A stretch of 59,629 nucleotides of DNA from CAZART01 sp964487555 (lineage in GTDB: Bacteria; Bacteroidota; Rhodothermia; Rhodothermales; VXPQ01), in NCBI GenBank assembly GCA_964487555.1, contig CAZART010000017.1, positions 1-59,629 on the forward strand, in the 5' to 3' direction. Positions 8,153 through 15,686 of this stretch are shown here, piece by piece. Numbering within the stretch: position 1 is the first letter of the stretch; each line of letters starts with the position of its first letter. Both the position numbers and the translations under genes were made by a program. The notes under the pieces were generated by a model. It saw only the letters and a program-made list of their open reading frames with translations, ran no database searches and was not told the DNA's origin.

Positions 8153-9793
8153 TCAACTCTCTTGCCTCCACGCCCCCATATCTTTCACCGGCGCCTGATC
8201 GTAGTTGTATGCCGGCTCATCCACGATCGGCTTCTCCTCAAAATTATCAGGCGGAGGAGGCGAGAGCGTTTTCCATTCCAGACCGGCCGCCTTCCAGGGG
8301 TTCGACGGCGCCGGCTTGCCTTTGAAATAGGACCATATCAGATAGATCAGGGGCAAAACGTAGCCGACCGCCAGAATCGATGCGCCCGCGGTCGACATCA
8401 CGTTCAGCACCTGGAATTCCTCGGCATAGGCGTGGTACCGCCGTGGCATGCCTAAATATCCAAGGATGAACTGCGGGAAGAAGGTAAGATTGAAGCCCAC
8501 GAAGATGATCACGGCGGCGGCGATGCCGAGCCCCTCGTTGTACAGTTTGCCGCTGATCTTCGGCCACCAGAAGTGCATCCCCCCGAGGTACGCCATCACC
8601 ATCCCGCCGACCATGATGTAGTGAAAATGCGCGATCACGAAGTACGTGTCATGAACGTGCACGTCGACCGGCAGCGTAGCCACGAACAATCCGGTCAGCC
8701 CTCCTATCGTGAAGAGCCCGATGAAGCCGAGGGCATACAGCATCGGTGCCTTGAAGTAGATCCGCCCCTTGTGCAGCGTGGCCGTCCAATTGAAGACCTT
8801 GACGGCCGACGGAATGGCCACGATGAAACTGAGGACGGAGAAGACCAGTCCCGCATAGACGGACTGTCCACTGACGAACATGTGGTGGCCCCACACCAGA
8901 AATCCAAAAATGGCGATCGCGAGGCTCGCGAAGGCCACGAACGTATAGCCGAATATCCGCTTCCGCGAGAAGCAGGTGATGAGCTCGCTGACCACGCCCA
9001 TGCCCGGCAGAATCATGATGTAGACGGCCGGGTGCGAATAGAACCAGAAGAGATGCTGGAAGAGCAGGGGATCCCCACCCAGCGCCGGATCGAAGATGCC
9101 GACTCCCCAGATCCTTTCGAGCCCGACCAGCAGAAGCGTGATGGCCAGCACCGGCGTCGCCAGCACCATGATGATGCTCGTGGCGTAATTCGACCACACA
9201 AACAGAGGCATCCTGAACCACGCCATCCCCGGCGCCCGCATCGTGTGCACGGTCACGATGAAGTTCAGCCCCGTCATGATCGACGAAAACCCGACGATGA
9301 AAATACCGACGACGGTGAGCACCACATAGCCGTTCGAAAAAGTGCTGCTGTACGGCGTGTAGAAGGTCCAGCCGGTGTCGACACCACCGACGACGATCGC
9401 GCCGAAGGTGATCGCCGCACCGAACATGAACACGTACCAGCTCATCAGGTTGATGCGCGGGAAGGCGAGGTCTTTCGCTCCGATCATCATCGGAATCAGG
9501 AAATTTCCGAGGGTGGTCGGTATCGAGGGCACCAGGAAAAACCACACCATGATTACGCCGTGCATCGTGAACAGCTTGTTGTAGACCTCGGCCGACACCA
9601 GATCTCCGATCGGCGTCATAAGCTCCAGCCGGATGAGCGTCGCAAACGCACCGCCGACGAAAAACAGCACGGTGAGCGATCCAATGTATAGAAGCGCTAT
9701 ACGCTTGTGATCTTTCGTGAGAAGCCACGACTTGATCGTATACCCCGCGTTGAGGTAGTGCGTCCGCTCGGTGGTCGTGGTCGATGGGGTCAT
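8153..9793 (-). CDS. coxA: cytochrome c oxidase subunit I (heme-copper oxygen reductase, A2 type)
   Basis: 546 aa, about 12 membrane helices. This is the catalytic subunit that reduces O2 to water and pumps protons. Metal ligands are visible: the low-spin heme His in FTMHGVIMVWFF; the CuB His with its cross-linked Tyr in YSHPAVYIMILPGMG; the CuB His pair in VWGHHMF; and the heme a3 and a ligands in HFHYIMVGG. Helix VI has YSHPAVY, with no Glu in the position where A1 enzymes have HPEVY. This is the YS motif of A2-type oxidases such as R. marinus caa3. The K-channel region SAVKVFNW is present. Encoded 41 nt after coxB. Confidence 0.97.
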   Translation of the reverse strand: MTPSTTTTERTHYLNAGYTIKSWLLTKDHKRIALLYIGSLTVLFFVGGAFATLIRLELMTPIGDLVSAEVYNKLFTMHGVIMVWFFLVPSIPTTLGNFLIPMMIGAKDLAFPRINLMSWYVFMFGAAITFGAIVVGGVDTGWTFYTPYSSTFSNGYVVLTVVGIFIVGFSSIMTGLNFIVTVHTMRAPGMAWFRMPLFVWSNYATSIIMVLATPVLAITLLLVGLERIWGVGIFDPALGGDPLLFQHLFWFYSHPAVYIMILPGMGVVSELITCFSRKRIFGYTFVAFASLAIAIFGFLVWGHHMFVSGQSVYAGLVFSVLSFIVAIPSAVKVFNWTATLHKGRIYFKAPMLYALGFIGLFTIGGLTGLFVATLPVDVHVHDTYFVIAHFHYIMVGGMVMAYLGGMHFWWPKISGKLYNEGLGIAAAVIIFVGFNLTFFPQFILGYLGMPRRYHAYAEEFQVLNVMSTAGASILAVGYVLPLIYLIWSYFKGKPAPSNPWKAAGLEWKTLSPPPPDNFEEKPIVDEPAYNYDQAPVKDMGAWRQES

Positions 9794-9834
9794 CGTCGTA
9801 CGGTCCTTCGCATTATCCGCACCGCGCCTCGTTA

Positions 9835-10953
9835 TTATTGACCGGTGCTCTGTTCATTGGTGTCCACACTCGTTCTCGCCGTATCGGCCGGCAGGGTGCC
9901 GTCTGGATCCGGCGTTCCGCCCAGCGACTTCAAATAGGCCAGAAGCTGCATCAGCTGTACATCGGAAATCTGGCCGGCGAACGTCGGCATCACCGGCGGA
10001 TAACCCTTCACCAGCTTCGCATAGGGATAAAGGATAGATTCCGCGAGGTACTGCTCGTCGGCCACGATCTCACGCTCGTTTTGAAGTTCGACCCCTCGGC
10101 CGTAGACATTCTCCAGGACGGGGCCTGTCGACGGCTGCAGCGCGGACGAATCGGTCCGATGGCACGTGACGCACCGCAGAGAGACAAAGAGATCCGCTCC
10201 TGCTGCCTCCATGTCGCGATCTGCAAGCGTTTCCGCAGGCACCTCCGGCGCGAATGCTCGTTGCCGCTGCTCTCGAAGGTCTTGCATTCGACCGGCGTCA
10301 TCCTCGATCCCGTAGCCGCGCGCCTCGCCCAGCCGCAGCCATTCATGATAGTCGGAAGGCTCCATGACCTGCACGAATCCTCCCATATGCGAATGTTCAC
10401 TGCCGCAATATTCCGCACAGAAAAGTCGGAAACGGCCGGTTTTCGTAGCCTCGAACCACGTATCCGTATATCGGCCGGGCAGGACATCCTGCTTCACGCG
10501 AAAGGCCGGCACGTAAAAGCTGTGGATGACGTCCTGCGAGGTCATGACCAGTTTTACAGGACGACCTATCGGCACGTGGAGTGTGTTGATCTCACGCGCA
10601 CCGCTCACGTGCTGAAACTTCCACATCCATTGTTTCCCGACGACGTACACCTCGATCGGCTCTCCTGCAGGCGCCGCCTGTATCTTGAAGTACACCGTCG
10701 TACCCCAGACGAACATCCCCAGGGCCAGTCCTAGCGGTATCAGGATCCAGGTAATCTCCAGTTTAATATTGTCCGTCGTCGGGTTGGATCGGTCCACGAC
10801 CGCCGCCGCGCGATAGCGGATCGCGAAATACACAAGGGCGGCCGCCACACCGAGCGCGAAAAACGCTGCAAGACCCAGCAGCACGAAATAGACGAGATCG
10901 ACCTCACGGGCGATGGTCGATGCCTGATCCGGAAAGAGTGGAAAGTCCCACAT
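9835..10953 (-). CDS. coxB: cytochrome c oxidase subunit II with fused cytochrome c domain (caa3)
   Basis: 372 aa from the ATG at 10953; a TTG at 10965 would add four residues. Two N-terminal membrane helices (about 20-47 and 67-92) precede the periplasmic cupredoxin domain. The CuA ligands are His144, Cys179, Cys183, His187 and Met190 in CAEYCGSEHSHMG, with the electron-entry aromatic cluster KQWMWKF. After a charged linker comes a class I cytochrome c domain with heme motif CVTCH (261-265) and an axial Met in VMPTF. This fused cytochrome defines the caa3 type. It can receive electrons directly from the ActE cytochrome of complex III in the same operon. Confidence 0.97.
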   Translation of the reverse strand: MWDFPLFPDQASTIAREVDLVYFVLLGLAAFFALGVAAALVYFAIRYRAAAVVDRSNPTTDNIKLEITWILIPLGLALGMFVWGTTVYFKIQAAPAGEPIEVYVVGKQWMWKFQHVSGAREINTLHVPIGRPVKLVMTSQDVIHSFYVPAFRVKQDVLPGRYTDTWFEATKTGRFRLFCAEYCGSEHSHMGGFVQVMEPSDYHEWLRLGEARGYGIEDDAGRMQDLREQRQRAFAPEVPAETLADRDMEAAGADLFVSLRCVTCHRTDSSALQPSTGPVLENVYGRGVELQNEREIVADEQYLAESILYPYAKLVKGYPPVMPTFAGQISDVQLMQLLAYLKSLGGTPDPDGTLPADTARTSVDTNEQSTGQ

Positions 10954-10988
10954 GGTGCTCGTCAATGAACTCGTTGGGGTCGGGCTCG

Positions 10989-11690
10989 CTATTCCTGTTC
11001 GGAGTTCGTGTCGATGAGCCCGAGCATGCGGGCATATTCCGGCGATACGGTATACGGCTCATGTCCAGCTCCGAGGAACGGCGGTGAAGAGGGCGGAGGA
11101 ATATCCACCTCTACGTCGATGAATCCGCTCTCCGTGAGAAGCCTGACTACCTCTCTTTCCCCGGCGGCGACGGAATCATTGCGCCCCGCGAGGATCTCTA
11201 TGGCACGCTCGATAGGGATCAGGACGATGCCCCTTTGTCTATCCACCCAACCATAACTCGTAAGCTGCCGATGCTCGCGCTGCCGAACGTTCAGCAGATC
11301 AACGGCAGGATCGACCTGCAGCGGCGACTCGATGGGAGCACGCTCGAAGCGCGTAAACGGCGGATCCGGTGTGCCGATTTGATCGGATGATGCCCGCCCA
11401 AGAAGGCTCAGCAAGAGGCCCACCGCACCCAAAATCGCCCCGATCAGGACGAGGAGTCCGGCCGCCAGAGCCGTCACCCCGCCGAATCCTAGCCGCTCGG
11501 CAGGAACGTGGCCACGCTCAATGTCGTCCCGGCCCACGACGCGGCCGTTCTGGTCATCGTCTTTGTGACGTCGCCACCGCCGCCACAGCCAGTATGCGGC
11601 CGCGCCGATCAGCGCTAGCCGGCGGAGTCGTGAGCCGCCGCCGTCGCCTTCGTCGGTCCGGTGCTCGTGGAGATGACTGGAAGTACTCAT
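10989..11690 (-). CDS. membrane protein of the act-cox operon, function unknown
   Basis: 233 aa. The ATG at 11690 overlaps the actF stop as ATGA, so the two are probably translationally coupled; the frame extends further upstream but into actF. The N-terminus is polar and histidine-rich, then comes a short hydrophobic segment (about 24-37) flanked by arginines, a second longer helix (70-97), and a soluble domain. That domain holds a striking block, LTSYGWVDRQRGIVLIPIERA (143-163, here given as consecutive shorter words LTSYGWVDRQ and RGIVLIPIERA). I recall a comparable SYGWVD...IPI motif in proteins encoded with ACIII-oxidase clusters, but cannot verify it. It is not a Sco protein: no CxxxC copper site. 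An assembly or accessory role is inferred from position only. Confidence 0.75.
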   Translation of the reverse strand: MSTSSHLHEHRTDEGDGGGSRLRRLALIGAAAYWLWRRWRRHKDDDQNGRVVGRDDIERGHVPAERLGFGGVTALAAGLLVLIGAILGAVGLLLSLLGRASSDQIGTPDPPFTRFERAPIESPLQVDPAVDLLNVRQREHRQLTSYGWVDRQRGIVLIPIERAIEILAGRNDSVAAGEREVVRLLTESGFIDVEVDIPPPSSPPFLGAGHEPYTVSPEYARMLGLIDTNSEQE

Positions 11691-12880
11691 GATTTCGCGT
11701 GACTGATCACGTCGGTCGTTTCTTCGAATCTCGGATCGAATGACGGGACGAGAGGTCTGGCCGCCAGGGTGGAAAGAAACAGCGCCAGCCAGCATCCGCC
11801 GATCCCAAGCAAGGAGACGACCACAGAAACGTAGCTCAACAGTCCGGCTTCGTTGAAGGAGGGGAGAATGAGCCAGATGAGAAAGACGGCGTGGACTATG
11901 AGCAGCGCGGCGGCGAGTCCTGCCAGACGCGCGGGAGTGCGCTTCGTGCGGCGGAAGAGCAGGATGAAGAACGGCACCGCGAAGTGGAAAAGAACGAGGA
12001 ATGAACCGACCCAGAGCAAAACGCCGTGCTTGCGGTGCACGTACCAGAGAACATCTTCCGGAATATTTCCGGACCAGATAATCAGGTACTGCGCGAACAT
12101 CATGTACGTCCAGAGCACGACAAACGCCAGCATTAAGTTGCCGTAATCGTGGAAATGCTTCGTTTTCAACACCTGGCGAATCGTGACGGCACCCCGAACG
12201 AGGTACAGGGCGACGATTGCGACGGCGAGTGCCGTCAACGTTTGACTCACCGCGATCAACCAGCCGTATACGGTCGAAAACCAGTGCGGAGAAATGGACA
12301 TGTACCAGTCCAACGATGCCCAGGTTATCAGCAGGACGTATACGACAAGGCCTCCGGCACTCAGCCTGCGCAACCTTACCGCGTACCGAGGATCGCGCCG
12401 ATCGTCCTGCATCCTCGACCAGCGAACAAGAAAGAATGAAATCAGGACAAAAGCCGCGAAGTAGAGAATCGTGCGCACGATGAAGAACGGTGCGTTCAGA
12501 TACGGCTTCTTATGCTGCAGCACGTCACTAGCGGCGACGACATCTTCGTGCGTCCATTCATAGATCTCGTGCATTCCGAACAGAATCGGAATCACGAACG
12601 CCGCCATCAGCAAGGTCGTGGCGGCTCCGGCCTCGAGGATCCGCTGCGTTACGAACCCCCACTCGCCACCAACGAGGTGGTGCAGCATCAACAGCGCCAT
12701 GCACCCGAACGACGCCCCGGACCAAAAGGCGAATCCAACCAGATACCCCTGGTAGAAGTGAGTAGGCTCGGCGAACAGAATAGTCACGGCAGCGGCCAGG
12801 CCCACGGCACCGATGGCCACTGCGAAAATCCGAAATCCATCCGCTCTTTCTCTGACGCTATGTGTACGCTGGTCGGTCAT
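11687..12880 (-). CDS. actF: alternative complex III subunit ActF
   Basis: 397 aa from the ATG at 12880, which overlaps the actE stop as ATGA. Around ten membrane helices are visible, starting with DGFRIFAVAIGAVGLAAAVTILF and including the Act-typical blocks SGASFGCMALLMLHHLVGGEWGF and WYVHRKHGVLLWVGSFLVLFHF. ActF resembles ActC distantly and belongs to the NrfD/PsrC-like integral membrane family without cofactors. In ACIII it sits in the membrane next to ActC and may take part in proton movement. Extra upstream codons (to 12967) lie inside actE and are not used. Confidence 0.93.
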   Translation of the reverse strand: MTDQRTHSVRERADGFRIFAVAIGAVGLAAAVTILFAEPTHFYQGYLVGFAFWSGASFGCMALLMLHHLVGGEWGFVTQRILEAGAATTLLMAAFVIPILFGMHEIYEWTHEDVVAASDVLQHKKPYLNAPFFIVRTILYFAAFVLISFFLVRWSRMQDDRRDPRYAVRLRRLSAGGLVVYVLLITWASLDWYMSISPHWFSTVYGWLIAVSQTLTALAVAIVALYLVRGAVTIRQVLKTKHFHDYGNLMLAFVVLWTYMMFAQYLIIWSGNIPEDVLWYVHRKHGVLLWVGSFLVLFHFAVPFFILLFRRTKRTPARLAGLAAALLIVHAVFLIWLILPSFNEAGLLSYVSVVVSLLGIGGCWLALFLSTLAARPLVPSFDPRFEETTDVISHAKS

Positions 12881-13500
12881 GGCGTAGCCGGCTCGTCTGG
12901 AGGCGCGTGCGAGACATCCGCGTGCCGGCTGAGCTGCAGCGCCCGAATGTAGGCGGCGATGGCCCATCGGTCCGACGGCTTTACGCGCGATGCGTAGCTG
13001 TACATGGCACCGTATCCGTCTGCGATCACCTCATAGAAATGAGATGGCGGCGCCCTACGAAGTCGATCCGTATGGAAGGACGGCGGCTTCCGCAGCCCTC
13101 GCTCTACGATGATGCCGCTTCCGTCCCCCACGCGTCCGTGACACGGCGAACAGTAGATATCGAACCGCTGCCGACCCCGCTCGAGCAGGTTGCGCGTAAT
13201 CTCGACGGGTATCCCGGACAGCCCCGCCGGCTCCCCTTCACCCAAGACGCTGTCGACGACCTGTGTTCGCTCCTGAAGCGGCGTACCGTCTTGCAAACGC
13301 TCCAGACGATAGCGCCGATCGAGTTCCGCTGCGCGCGGCACGGTGCCGGCAACGGGATGTCGCATCGCCATACTGTCCTGAAACAAGCTCGTCCCTTCGT
13401 ACGGCTCAAATCGCGGCTGATCCGCCATCTTCTGACGGCATCCAAATACCAAAACCAGTACGACGGCTGCGCCCGCGATAGGCCTCCTTCTATACGTCAC
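12877..13500 (-). CDS. actE: alternative complex III subunit ActE, monoheme cytochrome c lipoprotein
   Basis: 207 aa. The signal sequence ends in a lipobox-like VFGC with Cys21, so it is probably a lipoprotein anchored on the periplasmic side. The family block DQPRFEPYEGTSLFQDSMAMRHPVAGTV follows in shorter conserved words (DQPRFEPYE, MRHPVAGTV). The heme motif is CSPCH (117-121), with a likely axial Met in YGAMYSYA. ActE is the monoheme cytochrome c thought to pass electrons out of ACIII to the oxidase cytochrome. Both ends overlap neighbours by 4 nt (actD upstream, actF downstream), so translation is tightly coupled. Confidence 0.93.
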   Translation of the reverse strand: MTYRRRPIAGAAVVLVLVFGCRQKMADQPRFEPYEGTSLFQDSMAMRHPVAGTVPRAAELDRRYRLERLQDGTPLQERTQVVDSVLGEGEPAGLSGIPVEITRNLLERGRQRFDIYCSPCHGRVGDGSGIIVERGLRKPPSFHTDRLRRAPPSHFYEVIADGYGAMYSYASRVKPSDRWAIAAYIRALQLSRHADVSHAPPDEPATP

Positions 13501-14120
13501 CCGTCGCCCTCCGCCTTGACGTCGCGTTTCCGCCCGCCCGGCGTACCGTGCAAAATGGTATCGTCTTCCTGCGGCAGGCCCAAATACGGCACCACGGTCA
13601 CGGCTGTCGAACCCATCTCTTCGAGGAAACGGGGGGTATCCTCGAGGTCGAATTGGGGATCGTCTACCTCGATCGCCAGAAAGAACGCGTCCTGCGTGGC
13701 CCGATCGAACCGAGGTGCATTGAACAGCGGATGATAGGGTTCCGGCAAGCGGTTCAAGATCAACATGCCCAGGACTGCGCCGACGGATGCCAACAGTATG
13801 GTCAGTTCAAACGTGATCGGGATAAAGTAGGGCCAGCTGTGAAACGGCCGGCCACCTACATTCATAGGATAATCGATGACATTGACCCACCAGAGCATGA
13901 AATACGCCAGGGATCCTCCGAGCAATCCCATACCCAGCACGATCATTGGAAGGCGGTTCGTCTTCATGCCCACAGCCTCTGCCAATCCCTCCACCGGAAA
14001 CGGAGAAAACGCATCAATTCTTCGATACCCGGCGGCATATACCTTGCGCGCCGCCTCACGAAGCTCGCGGGGGCCCGCAAACTCGGCCAGAATGCCGTAT
14101 ATGTGAGGATTTAGCGCCAT
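13497..14120 (-). CDS. actD: alternative complex III subunit ActD (DUF3341)
   Basis: 207 aa from the ATG at 14120; the upstream TTG at 14135 adds five residues without support. DUF3341 family: YGILAEFAGPRELREAARKV at the N-terminus, then the AGYRRIDAFSPFPVEG block, two membrane helices (about 55-80 and 95-120) and a C-terminal soluble part ending in a basic tail. ActD has no cofactor. It is an integral membrane subunit of ACIII with a cytoplasmic domain. Its stop overlaps the actE start by 4 nt. Confidence 0.92.
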   Translation of the reverse strand: MALNPHIYGILAEFAGPRELREAARKVYAAGYRRIDAFSPFPVEGLAEAVGMKTNRLPMIVLGMGLLGGSLAYFMLWWVNVIDYPMNVGGRPFHSWPYFIPITFELTILLASVGAVLGMLILNRLPEPYHPLFNAPRFDRATQDAFFLAIEVDDPQFDLEDTPRFLEEMGSTAVTVVPYLGLPQEDDTILHGTPGGRKRDVKAEGDG

Positions 14121-14191
14121 ACGACTGCCGTCCAACGACCCCTGTCGCCTCTATGTCCCGGCTCTCGGTCCATGCCCATGACGTCGTTTGT

Positions 14192-15586
14192 TCACTCCGA
14201 ATACGGCGACTCTTTCTCCTGCTCTGCGTTCGCTTGCTCATGGAGCAGCTGACGCATCTCGGCCATTGAAATCATGGGCACGAAGCGGACAAACAGGAAG
14301 ATGCATGCGAAGAAGAATCCGATCGTGCCGGCGAACAGGGCCCAGTCCCAGAATGTGCCGTGATACATGTCCCACGACGACGGCAGATGATCGCGATGAA
14401 GGCTCGTCACGACGATGACGTACCGCTCGAGCCACATTCCGACGTTCACGACGAGCGACAAGGCGAACAATCCCCACACGCTCCGCCGCACGCGCCGAAA
14501 CCAGATCAGCTGGATCGCTACGAAGTTGCAGAAAATGAGCGTCCAGAAGAGATGCATATACGGACCGGTCATCCGGTTCGCCATCATATACATCTCGTAT
14601 TGATTGCCGGAGTACCACGCGAAGAAGGCTTCATTGACGTAGCCGTAACTCGTGATCATGCCGGTCGCGAGCATGATCTTTGCGCAGAAATCCAGATGGC
14701 GCATCGTGATCATCTGCTGCAGTCCGTACAGGTGGCGCACAGGAATGATCAGCGTAAGCACCATTGCAAATCCCGAAAAAATCGCACCGGCAACGAAGTA
14801 GGGCGGGAAAATGGTCGAGTGCCATCCGGGAACCATGGACACGGCGAAGTCAAGACCGACGATGCTGTGCACGGAGATCACGAGCGGCGTCGCCAATCCA
14901 GCGAGGAGCAGGTAGGCCGTTTTATAGCGGTGCCAGTGACGCGCCGAGCCGCGCCACCCGAGCGAAAGCAGCCCGAATAAAAGCTGATTGACGCGCGTCT
15001 TCGCGCGGTCGCGCATCGTCCCCAGATCCGGCAGGAGGCCCACGTACCAGAACATGAGCGAGACCGTGAAATAGGTGAGGATCGCGAAGAAGTCCCACGT
15101 CAGCGGACTCCTGAACTGCGGCCACAGGTCCATCGTGTTCGGGTACGGCAGGATGTAGTAGAACATCCCCGGCCTTCCGAGATGCAGCAGCGGAAACATG
15201 GCGGCGCATGCGACCGCGAAAAGCGTCATGGCCTCCGCAAGCCGATTGATGGATGTCCGCCAATCCTGCCGCATCAGAACCAGGATGGCGGAAATGAGCG
15301 TTCCGGCGTGGCCGATCCCGATCCACCAGACAAAATTGATAATCGCGAAGCCCCACGCCACAGGAACGTTGATGCCCCAGATTCCGACCCCTTTGAAGAA
15401 CAAATAGATGATGCTATATATCAGCACCATTACCAGAGTGAAGGCGAGCGCGAACCCGTATATCCAGCCGTGCGGTTGCCGCCGCTGCAGCACGATCCCG
15501 GCGATCTTCTCCGTCACGGACGTGTAATCCAGCCCGGGCCCGACAACGGGATACTCATCGCCCATATAGGTGTCTTTTCGCCTCAT
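14192..15586 (-). CDS. actC: alternative complex III subunit ActC (NrfD/PsrC-like quinol-oxidising membrane subunit)
   Basis: 464 aa, about ten membrane helices. The NrfD family core is clear: GPGLDYTSVTEKIAGIVL near the N-terminus, the helix WWIGIGHAGTLISAILVLMRQDWR with conserved His, and the long loop LHLGRPGMFYYILPYPN. In ACIII structures ActC carries the quinol-binding site near the periplasmic face and delivers electrons to the iron-sulfur clusters of ActB. The start ATG at 15586 is chosen for the longer N-terminus; a second ATG at 15565 is possible. It lies 100 nt downstream of actB across a purine-rich spacer. Confidence 0.95.
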   Translation of the reverse strand: MRRKDTYMGDEYPVVGPGLDYTSVTEKIAGIVLQRRQPHGWIYGFALAFTLVMVLIYSIIYLFFKGVGIWGINVPVAWGFAIINFVWWIGIGHAGTLISAILVLMRQDWRTSINRLAEAMTLFAVACAAMFPLLHLGRPGMFYYILPYPNTMDLWPQFRSPLTWDFFAILTYFTVSLMFWYVGLLPDLGTMRDRAKTRVNQLLFGLLSLGWRGSARHWHRYKTAYLLLAGLATPLVISVHSIVGLDFAVSMVPGWHSTIFPPYFVAGAIFSGFAMVLTLIIPVRHLYGLQQMITMRHLDFCAKIMLATGMITSYGYVNEAFFAWYSGNQYEMYMMANRMTGPYMHLFWTLIFCNFVAIQLIWFRRVRRSVWGLFALSLVVNVGMWLERYVIVVTSLHRDHLPSSWDMYHGTFWDWALFAGTIGFFFACIFLFVRFVPMISMAEMRQLLHEQANAEQEKESPYSE

Positions 15587-15686
15587 ACCGACGCTCTACA
15601 AAGATCGAAAATTGAGGATCGAACAGGCCCGCGTTAGCCACGGGCCGGCCGCTACCCCCTATCCGCCATCCTCAAATCTCGACTCT
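15587..15686 (-). repeat. actB-actC spacer: purine-rich degenerate repeat and hairpin
   Basis: On the minus strand the purine-rich tract already begins inside the last codons of actB (from about 15715) and runs to about 15653. It contains a 14-nt unit present twice in tandem with two mismatches (GGATGGAGAATCGA, then GGATAGAGAGTCGA) and then further GAGGAT/GGAT words. It is followed by a perfect 6-bp stem GGCCCG/CGGGCC (15626-15646, 9-nt loop) with no T-run. The layout resembles the mraZ-rsmH spacer, and similar purine words span the coxA-coxC junction. It could be a dispersed intergenic repeat or an mRNA processing element. Confidence 0.45.

Noticed and set aside
8573..9691. Long plus-strand frame (372 aa) opposite coxA
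   Set aside because: The translation is extremely rich in His, Arg, Asp and Glu and mirrors the codons of a membrane protein on the other strand. It is a shadow of coxA.
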